From: Parelaphostrongylus tenuis
Taxonomy: Eukaryota; Nematoda; Chromadorea; Rhabditida; Metastrongylidae
DNA length: 64,000 nucleotides
Assembly: GCA_019055375.1 (NCBI GenBank)
Contig: JAHQIW010004413.1
Span: 27,561 to 91,560 of the forward strand
Direction: 5' to 3'
Part shown: positions 1-10,534 of the stretch, piece by piece
Layout: each line of letters opens with the position of its first letter
Position numbering within the stretch: position 1 is the first letter of the stretch
Translations under genes and position numbers: made by a program
The notes under the pieces: generated by a model
Database searches by the model: none
What the model saw: the letters and a program-made list of their open reading frames with translations, nothing else
What the model was told of the DNA's origin: nothing

Positions 1-2343
1 TGTCGAAGGTCTTTCTCACTTCGATAAAGAAGGAAATGGACTGATCAACGTCGCAGAGCTACGTCATCTACTCACAACTTTAGGTATGTCATTATAGAGG
101 TTTTTTTAGTATGGAATGAGGTGTACGGTTTTTATTCAAGAGCTTCTAACTTTTGATATTACTTCAAACCTTATCATTATCAATCAAGCATCAGCTAAAT
201 GCAATGCTATGTTTTCAACGTTCTGTATTAATGGAAATCTCGTCTACGTAGCGCTAGGGTTTGGGATAGAGGATGAGGTATTTAAATTTGAGTCTGTATT
301 CCTTTTGTTATGTTGTGAAACACGATCGGCGTCAAACAGATTTATTTCAAATACGATTGGAAAAGAGAGAGCTGGATGAATGTCGTTGAGCATAGCAAAG
401 ACTGTTGTGAAAGAAGTGGCTGAAGTGATTTGAAATAGGCTTATGTATGAGTGGAAGATTAAGAAATTCGTCTGGTGAAGCGCTATCTCGCTACAGCCGG
501 TCTGATTCAGCAAATGAAAATGCTCTCAGCTGTATGTTTTTGATTGAAATTCATAACACAGGAAGGCTACCAACTCTATGTTTTGATCGGCGCTACGACC
601 AGCATCATATCTCTCTGCATTCTGTCTAATAGTAAACATAAGGCTGTCAGCGTTGATCAATACGTGAGGGATGCGCCAGGCATTCAGCTTCTTCGAGCAT
701 CTTCAGAGGTGAATGAATGGATATCTGACCTCCACAATGACTCACAGTGTCACACAAATGTGCCAAATCAGTGCTGCTGCTCTCTTGGGACAAATCTTGC
801 ACCAATTCGCCAACTTCGAGAACTAGAAAGCTGAGTGAGCCTTAGGCGCGGCTTTGAACCGGCGACTATGTGTGAATCGCAGAGCATCTTCAGCCACTGC
901 GCTTACGCGCTGTGTGATCCAGTGTTGTGGCGGATTGTACTTTGAATGTTTTCAGCGAATGGTTTTACACGATGAGTTGTTTGAAGAGGTAGTCGTTTAC
1001 TGGTAGCTGGATGAGGAAGACCATGGAGCACCGAAATATTTCATAACCAGTTTACTTCAGTGACCCATGGGCGTGCCCAACGATTCCACTTCCTCTGTCC
1101 CGATTAGCCACCGTCTACAGCTACTTTTCGTTGCAGAATCCTTAGCTGTTTTGGAATAAATTGCTAAGGCCTTGCTTTTCATGCCGCAGTACTGGCTTCA
1201 TGATTGATCAAAAAATGACCTCGCCATGTTTCAAACAATTTGGCTGTTGCTGATGTTGTATAAACGTAGATTTGATCGTCATTGAAGTCATATGAAATCC
1301 ATTTTACAATCTTTTCGTATCCTCAAAGCAATCTAAAATATTAGGCACTTCTATGAACAGTCGAACTACATTTTGCTATTTGTTGAGAACAGATAGTTGA
1401 GGAGGTTGAATTCTTGGCCTTAAGTTTAGCGACAGAATGTTTATAAATGGAAAGGTGTGTTGATTAATTCACAGTTTTTCACTAATAAGCCTAACACTAG
1501 GGTCGTGTTTGGCCAATCAAGTGAAAAGTTGTGAATTATTGACCAGTGCGGAGCTTAATAGATAGTCGATCTTGGAATTTATAATGAGTAGATTACAAAC
1601 GAATCGCTTTTTCACAATAGACAACGGAACAAAATCATCTCATAAGATTTTGTGAGCTTTTAATGAGGTCTGTTATAGCACTTAAAGTACAAGACACGTG
1701 TTCGGCCTTCCAGCCTAATCAATACTACGTTGCCTCTTTGATTAGTCAGTTTCTCGAGGATATACCCCTTATATGGGCCTTATATGTAGGAATCGACGAC
1801 GAATTCCTTACAATCGACGTACACTTAAAGGATCACCGTGACGTTCCTCCGGAGTGACTGATGTCGATTGCATGGCTTGCGGCTTTCACAAAGCATATGT
1901 AACAATACCAATCAATCGACTGTCCTTCCACCGTATGTCGAGCGTAAAAATTTCGTGGTCGGTTCCTCTGTGCAGATGATATATATATCGCCGAGGAACT
2001 TACTGACTGAACGAAAAAGCATCGTGTTACTAATGAGGTTGGAATGTCGAGACACGTCTCTAGCTTTTTTGAAGTGCCATAACAGACATGAAAGGTTGAA
2101 ACTATGTTATCAGATTGTACTGTTTTCGAATGAGGTCTTAAAATAGTCAATTGAGAGATGGAACGAAATTTTTTCATACTAGTCCTTATATTTGGAAGCT
2201 TCAAATTACTAAAGAGATCCTGTTCTTTTGTTCTAGGTGAGCGTTTGTCGGATGAAGAAGTTGACCAGCTTTTGGCCGGACACAACGATTCTCACGGGAA
2301 TGTGAACATTGCCGACTTTGTTCGTAATGTGATGAATTCTTGA
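1..2343 (+). CDS. mlc-3: Myosin essential light chain, C-terminal part (mlc-3-like)
   Basis: This is the 3' end of a muscle myosin essential light chain, an EF-hand protein that wraps the myosin lever arm. Two exons are visible: 1-83, which enters from outside the window, and 2237-2343, which ends at TGA. They are separated by a 2.15-kb intron with GTATGT and TTCTAG borders. The first exon reads VEGLSHFDKEGNGLI and then an AELRHLLTTLG helix, the third EF-hand. The second reads GERLSDEEVDQLLAG and ends in the GNVNIADFVRNVM helix of the fourth EF-hand, the usual end of essential light chains. The splice phase (G|GT) joins them without a break. The calcium loops lack some acidic ligands, as is normal in essential light chains. 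The large intron holds a SINE (628-925). The mlc-3 symbol is by resemblance to the nematode essential light chain; the N-terminal part is missing. Confidence 0.9.
628..925 (-). mobile_element. tRNA-derived SINE (family 1), copy in mlc-3 intron
   Basis: Read on the minus strand, the right end (about 840-925) is tRNA-like. It has an A-box-like AAGCGCAGTGGCTG, a B-box-like CCGGTTCAAAG, and GCGCG/CGCGC ends that can pair. The body, down to about 628, matches the body of the SINE at 13205-13512, including CAATGACTC, CAGTGCTGCT and GGGACAAATCT blocks and a GCGTTGATCAAT tail block. Identity is moderate, so this is an older copy. Ends are approximate. Confidence 0.65.
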
Positions 2344-2733
2344 ATATTAACCATATTTAATTTGGATTGGTTTTTCCTTGTATATCAGCTGTTTATTCCT
2401 GGCTTCATTCTCCAATCGATGGGCATCACACTCCACTGAAGGCCACGTACTCACCAGTGTTTTTCGATTTTCCCTTTTTGCCTGACTGTTCTTGCTTATG
2501 CTTCACTGCTGTTATACTAAAACGCCTCACATAGCTAAGAAGGGCTTTCTTGCTTTGCAGACAGTTTAATGTTTAAGAACGTTTGATAAAAGGATTTTAG
2601 CCGTATTGCGTGGTATTGTCACCTCAAGGCTACTACCAGAACTGTTGTTTTGCTTCTTATAGCGCTTTTTGGAATAATTATGGTCAGATTACTTCATTAA
2701 GAACATCAGGTTCTTGACATATTCAGACTTAAG
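2344..2733 (+). other. Intergenic gap between mlc-3 and TAF9
   Basis: This 390-bp spacer separates two genes on the same strand. It should include the 3' UTR of the light-chain gene and the 5' region of TAF9. A pyrimidine/CAG at about 2721-2726 could be a cis or trans splice acceptor for TAF9. The spacing would allow a nematode operon or independent promoters; the sequence alone does not decide. Confidence 0.4.
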
Positions 2734-2801
2734 ATGTGTCCGGGCCAGGAGGTGCCGGTGGTAGTGGTGGTGACGCGTCTAATTACGGAGATGATTCTGA
2801 C

Positions 2802-5800
2802 ATGGGAGAAGGTGCTGCTATGGATGCGAGTCGGGATATCACGCATTTGAAGGCAATCATTGAGGAAGCCGGCATTGTCGACTATGACCCTCGTGTGGTA
2901 CATCTTCTTCTCGACGTGGGTTATCTTATTTTATCTATGGCTAAATGCCCTTTAATTAGTTTGGAGAGTGGGACTGCAAATTTTTCCATTCGACGATCAG
3001 TGCCTTAAAACGTTGGCAATAACGTTGAAATCCTTCGCGGCACGGGCTGCGATTATGACTTTGCAGTAGTTTTCTAATGAAATATGATTTTTTAAAGTTC
3101 CGTCATTAGTAAATGACTAAATTCAACGAGGGGGACGTTGATAAAACTATCTGTAGCTCTCTTCATTATTATTTGAGCCAGCATGTCATGTGGTGTGGTA
3201 ATGGGCTCTTGTACAGCTCGATACACGTGTTTCGATCTTACAGTCTTGTCAGTCTGGCAGAACCCGTCATCTTTCAACCTTTTTAGCCAATCCTCTCAGG
3301 AGCCCTCACTCTCCCTACAGAGAGGTATCTAAGGTCGAAATACTTGTATCGGGCTGTATAAAGCCCATTACCTCACCACATGACATGTTGGCTCAAATAA
3401 TAATGAAGAGATTTTTTGAATTTAAGCGTGAATTTAAGAAAGCACATGAAATAAAGCTGTTTGTAGCAGAAACAATGGTGATGCTTTCTCCTAGAACATC
3501 GCGGAAAAAGGCAGATACTCAATAAAACAAACTCTGCTTGAAACGTGGGCTTTTTTTTGTTAGCAGAAAGTAAAATGGAAGTTATTTCACAAATCAAACT
3601 TAGTGGTTAATAGGTATTTCCCAAGCTTTCAAATGACTACAAAAATATGAATAAAAAAGAAAGAAACGATGTTATATAACAGCTGGAAATATATTCCCTT
3701 TCACAACAATATGTTCTTGTTGAAACATAGATGACTTTTCGATACATGGGCTTTCTCTAAGCTATAAAATTTTTTGTAGCCTCTTCTGGTATATTTCTTC
3801 ATCTAATCACGGTAGTATCCCCGCAGTACCTTGAATTACCAAACGAATTCCCATATTTTTTACTGCAAGATGTGATAATAAAAACTCCCGCCGGCGCAGC
3901 CAGTCTAGGGAGAAGGATTAGAAGAAGGTCGATGAGGTTTTCCAGTTCTTGTCTATTATAGGGCAAGAAATGAAAAACCGATCTCATTCGCTGGGCAGGA
4001 ACTTTTCATTGGAGTGTTAGTAATCGTTCAAAATCCTAAACGCTGGCTATCGTTGTACGTGGCCTTTTTTTTTTCAAAAGGCCCTTTGATAACGCTGTAA
4101 AATTCCAAATGAAATTCCGTTTCACATCGGCTGCACAGTTGAATTGCTACTTCGCTGGAAGAACGTATGAACGTATAAAGAATGTCTTTCAGTATCAGTG
4201 TCATACGTTTGATCTGGAAATCCTTTTGAAGCGGAGATAAAATTTTAATCGAATGACAAAAATCGCACTTCTCCGAAGCACCCATCGATCGATCGTAGAC
4301 GGTCACCGCATGGAATCTGCAGTCATCAGACCCCTCGATCATGAATTAGCTTGTAAACAATCAAGCCGAATGTTTGAAACTCGATCTTACTTTTCCTGTT
4401 ACACTGCAGCGAGACGCTCTTTCCAGAAAATAAGCACGACATTTTAATCCTTAAGTTATACGCTTTCAAATGATTATTAACAGTTTGAAGAAAGAGCTCT
4501 GTCTCGTGAGAAAAATGCGTGTGGAAGCACATAGGTTGTCCCTCTGTAATAATGTAGAAAAAAGGCTTTTGGAAAAACGGCTACCTGGGGCTGTAGCCAG
4601 AGTATCAAGTTTTTGAATGAATACTGACACTCTTGAGGAAAGTTCCTCTTCAGCGAATGAGATCGCTATTTCATTTGTCACCATTAAAATGGACAAGTGC
4701 TGGTTTCTCTCTATATTCAGGCTTATAAAGTGATCTACAACTTTTCAGTTGCTCTACGCGACAACTTCTGGTTTGCTCATGAAGGCGAAAGCTATGTCGC
4801 AACATTGCGGGAAGATTGTGATCGATGAGACTGATGTACAAATGGCCGTGGATTTCTGTGGTGAGTAGCCGTGGATTCTTGGAACATCTCAGCAGAGTCC
4901 CTTTAGACCCCTTTTTTCTGCTATGTTTTTCACTGGCAGGCTATTCTTTTCTCACAGTCCACAATTAGAAAGACAGAGCAATATGCATTTGTTACCTAAA
5001 AACTTTGGTATCATAGCTTATCACGGAACGCTTTGCCTACGACACCTGATTTTTGGGTAGTGACGTAACGTCCAAAAGAGATGAACACTAATTTGTTTTT
5101 TTTTTGCCTTTAATGCTGGCTGCTTTGGTAGTTAAAATCGCAGAAAGAGTGGTAGCAAGGCGGCGATGTTGGTGGGATATTGGTAGCACGCACCCTCCGT
5201 ATAAGTGGAACGCTGGTTCAACTCCCGCCTTGGGTTGAATGTTTTGCATACCACTCAACATTTTTAGATGTTCGATGAAAGGTTGTGAGAACAGGAGATG
5301 GTAGTCTGCAAAATTTTCAGATGCCTGGTATGGTACTTTTTGGTTTGGTAGCACAGATTTTCAAACCTATCCTCCACGCAGGGCAAGAAGTTTTCATAAA
5401 TATTGTAAATAATCGTTCGAAAGCTTGAATCTCAAGCTAGCGTTTTACATGACCGGTTTTTTAAAAAGACTCCTTTATAACACAGAAGAATTCGATGTAA
5501 TATTATGTTTCACACGTGCATATTTCTCGCACTACAGCGCTTTTCTTTAGACTATTGGTAATCATTTGATAACGTAAGATTTACCGATTTCAACGCTGCG
5601 TTCAAATCCTGATAAGGCTGTTTCTCAGCTACGAGCTGGGAATATGAGATTGATTCACATGCACGAGCAAGTGTTCTTAAGCCAGTTCACGTGCGGTGGG
5701 GTGGGGAGCGTTGGGGTGTCGGCGCGAACATGGATCGATGGCATCTAAGAAAGGTGTATTTGATTCGGAGCTGTTTCTCCGCTTTCCAAATAATTTCGGA

Positions 5801-6962
5801 CCAAACGTCTGATTCTGATACTGCAAGATTTTTTCCACACGTCCATGTACTTCTCGTGCTTCCAGCGAAGTACGAGTTGTATTGCGCGGCTAATGTGAAA
5901 CATAATTAATTCTTAATTTCTCAGCGTTATAAAAGGTCTTCACAAAAACGATCTTCGTAAAACGCTAGCCTGAGATTCAAGGTTTTGAATGATTACTAGC
6001 ATTCTTTATGAAATTTCTTCTCCAGAGTAGGGGATAGGCTTGAAAATCTGTGCTGCCAAACGAAAAAGAAACCCTTACACGCATTGATGGATATGCACTC
6101 CGCTTCCATACTTCTTTTACAAACTATACTTACATCTGTACTTGCAACTGTACAAGTTTCTTGTTGATTTATCACCTTGCCGTAACCACAAGGTGTTCAT
6201 AAGGATGGAACTTCAATGTTCACAGTGGCTAGCACCAGCAGCAGGATTTCAATTCAATGCATAAACTCGGTCGGGAAAGACATTTCTCAACATAGATTCG
6301 TAAGCGGAAAAAGCGGCTGTTTACGGATTGTCTAACACAACATCCTTCTTGATTAAGCTACCTATTGAGTAGAAAAAGTGAAGCAAAAAACCTTCGTAGC
6401 AAAATAAACTAATGAATGCTCATGATTCCTTGAAACAAGTATTTATGTTAAATTTTGCTCCTATTTGTGCATTGAGATGAATTCATGCAATTGGAGATAG
6501 TTCAACAATCTGTACCAAATCTTAGTTCAGTTCTTCGCTTTAAACTATTTAGGTATTCTCTATGATACGAGACCAAGGCGTGCTGAAGTTCTTAAAATGG
6601 CCAGTGATCGAAATGGACAACCATTGCCGCAAGTCCGACATAACTTTGGTTTGAAACTGCCCAACGACAGGTAGTTCGCCAATCTTACTTTGTATCAGTA
6701 TCACCTAATATTTGAAGGGTGTACCGATGTGATGTGCGTAGTGAATTAGCAAATTACATTTAGGTTCTGTCTTCTGCAGCCTAACGTTGAATGGCGAGGC
6801 TCAGATCGAAACACAGCCGATTTACTGTCCAATAACAGGTCTGTAGGTGTTGGTCAACTATCAGGTACTGGACCGTACGTGGACGATAGTCTTCAGCAAC
6901 TTCGTCCTGAACATGTTACAAATCTGCTGAAAAGATCTACTGAAGAAGATTTCGATGTGTAA
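2802..6962 (+). CDS. taf-9: TAF9 homologue, TFIID/SAGA histone-fold subunit
   Basis: TAF9 pairs with TAF6 through a histone fold in TFIID and SAGA and acts in RNA polymerase II initiation in the nucleus. Exons are 2802-2915, 4749-4860, 6553-6670 and 6764-6962 (TAA). Donors are GTGGGT, GTGAGT and GTAGTT, acceptors all end in AG, and phases agree. The protein runs DASRDITHLKAIIEEAGIVD-YDPRVVHLLLD, then a histone-fold segment with SQHCGKIVIDETDVQMAV, then the TAF9-specific RPRRAEVLKMASDRNGQPLP and a LPNDRFCLLQPN block. It gives about 180 residues from ATG 2802 (another ATG at 2820). In the same frame, acidic Gly-rich coding-looking sequence (SGPGGAGGSGGDASNYGDD) extends upstream to 2736 but lacks an ATG; see findings. 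The first two introns are full of repeats. The TAF9 identity is firm; the start is not. Confidence 0.88.
3146..3470. mobile_element. Decayed hammerhead element, subfamily 1, in TAF9 intron 1
   Basis: This is an inverted pair of subfamily-1 arms. The left arm (minus orientation) keeps stem I and a ribozyme at 3203-3267 with core CUGACAA (G8 replaced by A) and GAAA. The right arm keeps only GAAA, stem III and the 3' half of stem I at about 3332-3366, then the GTCATGTGG-type flank in reverse (ACATGACATGTT) and a further piece of a second unit. It looks too decayed to be active. Confidence 0.6.
4018..4690 (-). repeat. Dispersed 600-bp repeat 'R' (reverse copy)
   Basis: This long AT-rich repeat is present in reverse orientation and matches 14470-15080 over most of its length. 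Shared blocks include CATTCGGCTTGATTGTT, GCAGATTCCATGC, ATCGATCGATGG and ACATTCTTTATACGTTCATA. Other copies lie at about 5410-6020 and 7030-7690. No coding capacity is conserved between copies. The class is unknown; length and partial internal symmetry suggest a non-autonomous DNA element. Confidence 0.6.
5110..5290 (+). mobile_element. tRNA-derived SINE fragment in TAF9 intron 2
   Basis: A tRNA-like core carries TTGGTAGCACGC, CCGTATAA and a B-box (CTGGTTCAACTCCCGCC). It is flanked on the left by an AGAGTGGTAGCAA block and on the right by a CATACCACTCAACAT block. The same order of blocks is found around the tRNA-like core at 18225-18296 and, more loosely, in the SINEs at 28775-29325, so this is a mobile repeat rather than a tRNA gene. 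Confidence 0.55.
5410..6020 (+). repeat. Repeat 'R', diverged copy in TAF9 intron 2
   Basis: Blocks such as GCATATTTCTCGCACTACAG, TAATCATTTGATAACGTA, ATGGATCGATGGCAT and CAGCGTTATAAAAGG match the other R copies in the same order. The middle (about 5640-5750) has diverged. Confidence 0.5.
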
Positions 6963-7029
6963 AACTGGCTTGTAAAGTGAATGTATAAATACTTATATGG
7001 GTCTTTTTTCAGCATTACTTGTTGAGACG

Positions 7030-7690
7030 TTCTGGCTACAGCTTCACGTGGCCGCTTTGGAAAATTCCTTTTTATGACGCTCTAAAGTCCAATATAAAAC
7101 TATGTCTCAGACGCGCATATTTCCCGCCGGATGGAGCTCTTTTTTTAGACTATTAATAATCATTCGATAGCGTAGGATTTAAGGACTCCAACACTGCGCT
7201 TATTTTTGCAAAGAGCGTTTTACCTCAGCAAAGCAGAAAAAATGGGATCAAGTTCCACATATTCGGCTTGCTTGTTTACACGCTAATCGAAGGTTGGAAG
7301 GTTTGGTGGCCGCAGATTCCATGCAGCAACCGTCCACGATTGATCGATGGACGCTTCGGTGATGTGCGATTTTTGTCATCCGATTAAGGACTTTTCCACT
7401 TTCGAGGGAACTGAAGATCAAACGTATGACTGTGGTACTGAAAGATTTTCTTTATACGTTCATATGCTTTTCGTGCTTCCAGCGAGGTAATCATTGAAAT
7501 GCACAGCTGACGTGAAGCATTATTTCATTTAGGATTTTTCAGCGTTATAGAAGGGTGTTTTGAGAAATTGACTACTTAAGGCTCTAGCCAGAGACTTGAG
7601 CTTTCGATTGATCATTTATACTCATTTGAGAAGTTCCTGCCCAGCCAATGAGATCGACATTTCATTAGTCGCCTAATAATGGACATGAAC
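7030..7690 (+). repeat. Repeat 'R', copy 3' of TAF9
   Basis: This starts about 70 bp after the TAF9 stop. It contains GCGCATATTTCCCGC, GATTCCATGCAGCAA, TTGATCGATGGACGC and TTTATACGTTCATATGC, and ends in GCCTAATAATGGACATGAA. These blocks are collinear with 14470-15080. Confidence 0.6.
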
Positions 7691-7785
7691 CAAATCTTTG
7701 CTATGATGAAATTTCCTTTGTATCAGTTGGGAATATCTTACTCTGATAATGATATAACATGTTCTAAGCCGCTCGTCAGGTCCAA

Positions 7786-7832
7786 GTCTAGACAGGCTCC
7801 TGTTTCGTTCCCAAGAACTCCTCAGTAGCATA
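7786..7832 (-). ncRNA. Hammerhead ribozyme, type I (subfamily 2)
   Basis: On the minus strand the core is CUGAGGA, stem II is GUUC-UUGG-GAAC (four perfect pairs), then GAAA, and stem III is CAGG-AG-CCUG closed by U16.1 with C17 at the cleavage site. Stem I is partly eroded (a base is missing from the UAGCAC side). All catalytic core bases are present; stem I is the weak point. Confidence 0.7.
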
Positions 7833-8017
7833 GTCCCTCGGTTCAGTCGATTCCTTGAGGCTATACTCCCTATGAAGGAATCTACGCCTAGTAATAAATC
7901 ACCGCAAGGCGGGTGATAGAATCTGCCGACATTGCAGAGACTAGCAGTTGAGTTTGCGGCTGTGAAAATAAATCATACCTTTCCACAGCCTCAACAGATC
8001 GACTAAAGCGAGGCACT

Positions 8018-8064
8018 GTGCTACTGAGAAGCCCATAAGGACGAAACAGGCGTCTTCCTAGCAC
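8018..8064 (+). ncRNA. Hammerhead ribozyme, decayed core (subfamily 2)
   Basis: Stem I is perfect (GUGCUA with UAGCAC) and GAAA is intact. The core reads CUGAGAA, so position 8 is A instead of the essential G, and stem III is damaged. It is probably inactive. Confidence 0.6.
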
Positions 8065-8459
8065 TTAGACCTGGCAAACAGCTCAAAACACGTTATGTTA
8101 CTATCAGAGTATTATCGTTTCGAGCGCGGTATATGAAAAGCGGTCAGTGGAGATCCATGTCTTACAGGAGAAAATCGCTCAATGGGATTTCGACATTTTC
8201 GTCAGTGGATGATGACAGCAGCATTCATCTTCCACTTTTTAAAAATCAGTGCGGCATACGTTGGATTAGATTTGAACTATAAAGCGCTTTTTGCTGACGG
8301 CTGCTCTCTAACAAGTGGAAGTTTTTCTAGAATACATCTCCATCACTATGGCACCTCACTTCAATAGCGAGAGACGTGTCTAGTGAAACAGAAATTTTCA
8401 CTAATTTTCAATATGCTCAAGAGAATTCTGTGAAATGAAAAGTGGAAAGTTCTCTTTTA

Positions 8460-8870
8460 TTCATCTGATAAACGACAAAATGAAAGCATCATCATTGCTG
8501 TATAATCATAGGCCGTGTTATGAATCTTTTACGAGCGGAACCACTTCCATACTGTAGCACTTTTGTGTTGAAAAAATTCCGCGGTTTAGCAGTTCCGTGT
8601 CGCGTTGCTTGAATTGCTAATTGCCCAACAATCTCCAGTCTCTTTACCATCGTGACCACAACCGTCTATAGGATAATCACAAATCCAAAAGTCCTATTCT
8701 GAGCGTAGACGTGTGAGTTTAGAAATGTAGAGTACGAATAGGAATAAAGTATTTTAGCACTTTCAATGCGTTGCCGACCTAGGCTCTGTTGCTGCAAAAT
8801 TCTAGACGGATGCTCCATCACCTGGGCTTATCAGTGGTCTATCATATTTCTGCAAATGCCCTGAAAAGAG
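8460..8870 (+). repeat. Repeat 'M' with internal minisatellite
   Basis: This repeat is recognised by TGTATAATCATAGGCCGTG, TTTTACGAGCG and a degenerate internal array of units like AGCAGTTCCGTGTTG. It is collinear with copies at 26060-26350 and 31230-31520 and, in reverse, 39790-40060. It is non-coding. The array has the fewest clean units in this copy. Confidence 0.55.
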
Positions 8871-9370
8871 CATCTCAAAAGTCCAAAGTGTACTTTTGTT
8901 AAAATAAGTGACAGATTTGACTCAATTAGTATCCTAGGTTAATAAGATAATTCGAAAATTTTTACTTAAAACATCACCCTAAACCAGATAATGCTACACC
9001 TTATGACGGGATAACTACGCATGTCTTTCGAAAGATTTTTCATTTGTTCAGTTCAAGATAAAGAGTCCTTCAAAATTCGAAACTTAATGCATCGTTCGCT
9101 ACACATAATCTTATGAACTGGAGGACGAGTGCTATTGTTATCCATAGACGAAACTGTTGGAAATGGAATGGTGTTAAGTCCAGTCTCCACTCTTGTAAGA
9201 CACAGTAAACTTTGTTTTAAACGTTGTTTTGCGTAAAATTTTGAATAACTACAAGAACTTAAGGTACTGAATTAGTCGAAATTATCATTTATAGTAAGGA
9301 AAATGCCCCTCGCAATTTTCAGATCAGCTTTTCGGTTCGCAGAAACTGGATAACCCTTCAGACAAGAGAG
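8870..9370. other. No recognisable feature
   Basis: This is AT-rich sequence with no open frame, RNA gene or repeat that I can tie to another part of the window. Confidence 0.4.
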
Positions 9371-10130
9371 TTAACTACACGAAATGTGCAACAACGAATT
9401 TTGCTTTGTCTCACGTCGTGAATGCGAGAAACTGAGGGCATTACATGAACATTAACATGATGGGAATCATGAAAACAAGCAAGGTGAGAAAGAAAACCTT
9501 CGCTCAGCGTCACCTCACTTTCGCTCTTAACAATGTCTATTGTACTTTCCCATTACGATACATTGGGAATTCCATTGAACTGTGGGATTCTTCTGTTCAC
9601 AACAAATTTAGTGCGTCATGCAATTGTTTATTCTACGATCAATTCTGACGCGATTTCCCCTTTTGTTTCCTGATATTGGTGGTTCCTCGTTGACATGCAA
9701 ATTTCCGCTTGTCTCTGAATGCTTCAAAGAAATGCTCCACAGTATCCTTCAGTTCTGGATATCATTCGGCCTTTCCAGCAATGAGAAATATTTCATAGGC
9801 GTACTGAAGGCAAGAGGTCAATAAGAATGCCAGTGCTCAGCATGCATAATGTCTGCCTCACAGTAAAATATGTTATCAAAAACATTTCACAACAAAACTT
9901 GTACTTCGTTTCTGTATGTCGCAATGTTCTTTCAGACTTTCCATAAAATTGCACTTGTGATTTCGGCAATTTTCTCATTGTGAATATAGCTTTTTTTTTA
10001 GGAAAGTCGTGATTTCTTCTTGCAGTATCATAAATTAGAAGGATTGAACTGAATTACGGTCACGCCACTTGAAGAATTGTTGCATTAATTGATATTTCTG
10101 AAGTGTTTCCATTTACGCAGCTCATTGTTA
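9370..10130 (+). promoter_or_regulatory. Conserved upstream block of secreted-family copy A
   Basis: This stretch has counterparts upstream of copies B, D, E and F, so it belongs to the duplicated unit. A shared start (ACGAAATGTGCAACAAC) is followed about 100 bp later by a possible splice donor (AGCAAG|GTGAGAAAG at 9484) and a CAGCGTCACC block. A short ATG frame (9445-9483) precedes that donor in copy A but not in the others. A spliced 5' non-coding exon plus promoter is the simplest reading. This is inference. Confidence 0.4.
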
Positions 10131-10234
10131 TTCATCAATTGACATCTCTTTCACACCACTAACCGATATCTCCCTGGTTTAGCAGAATCTATCATAAATG
10201 TACTTTGAAAGGTCTTGCTTTGAATTAAGCGACT

Positions 10235-10362
10235 TAGGACTGCTTGAATCACTTGATCTGGGTTTAAATCCCGGCTGACGCAAACGTTTTTGCGCCCCAC
10301 TCTACATCATTGGGTTTACTGAAAACATCATAACACCGCAATAGGCGGTCAAATAAAAATGA
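10235..10362 (+). mobile_element. tRNA-derived SINE fragment (family 2)
   Basis: A B-box (CTGGGTTTAAATCCCGG) is followed by GCAAACGTTTTTGCG, CCACTCTACATCATTGGG and a GGTCAAATAAAAATGA tail. This is the same order as the 3' half of the SINE at 29050-29325. It lies just upstream of gene A. Confidence 0.55.
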
Positions 10363-10534
10363 TTTCCGATTGAATAGTGCACTTGAGAAGTTCAAAAACT
10401 GGCCAAGGCGGTGTCACCCACGTATGAGTGCTGCTCTATCCCTGTCAGAGACCTGATGCAGAAAATAATAAACTTGCCTGCAGTTGGGTTTACAATATTC
10501 GCTCAGCTTTCAGGAAACAATAGTAGTTTCTCTA

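Larger units (their letters stand above)
7740..8160. mobile_element. Hammerhead element, subfamily 2, inverted pair
   Basis: Two subfamily-2 arms face away from each other around a roughly 150-bp centre. The left arm (minus) begins near GATAATGATATAACATGTT; the right arm (plus) ends in GCTCAAAACACGTTATG followed by a GAGCGCGGTATAT unit start. The arms are imperfect inverted repeats of about 120 bp and each contains a hammerhead motif (7786-7832 and 8018-8064). No protein is encoded. Flanking duplications could not be recognised with confidence. Confidence 0.7.

Noticed and set aside
1680..1830. ACACGTGTTCGGCCTTCCAG block res​embling the ribozyme region of subfamily 1/3 in the mlc-3 intron
   Set aside because: Only stem III and a few flank bases remain; no CUGANGA core or stem I pairing. 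Too decayed to annotate.
1833..2285. 150-codon minus-strand frame in the mlc-3 intron
   Set aside because: It overlaps the last mlc-3 exon antisense, with no motif or splice support.
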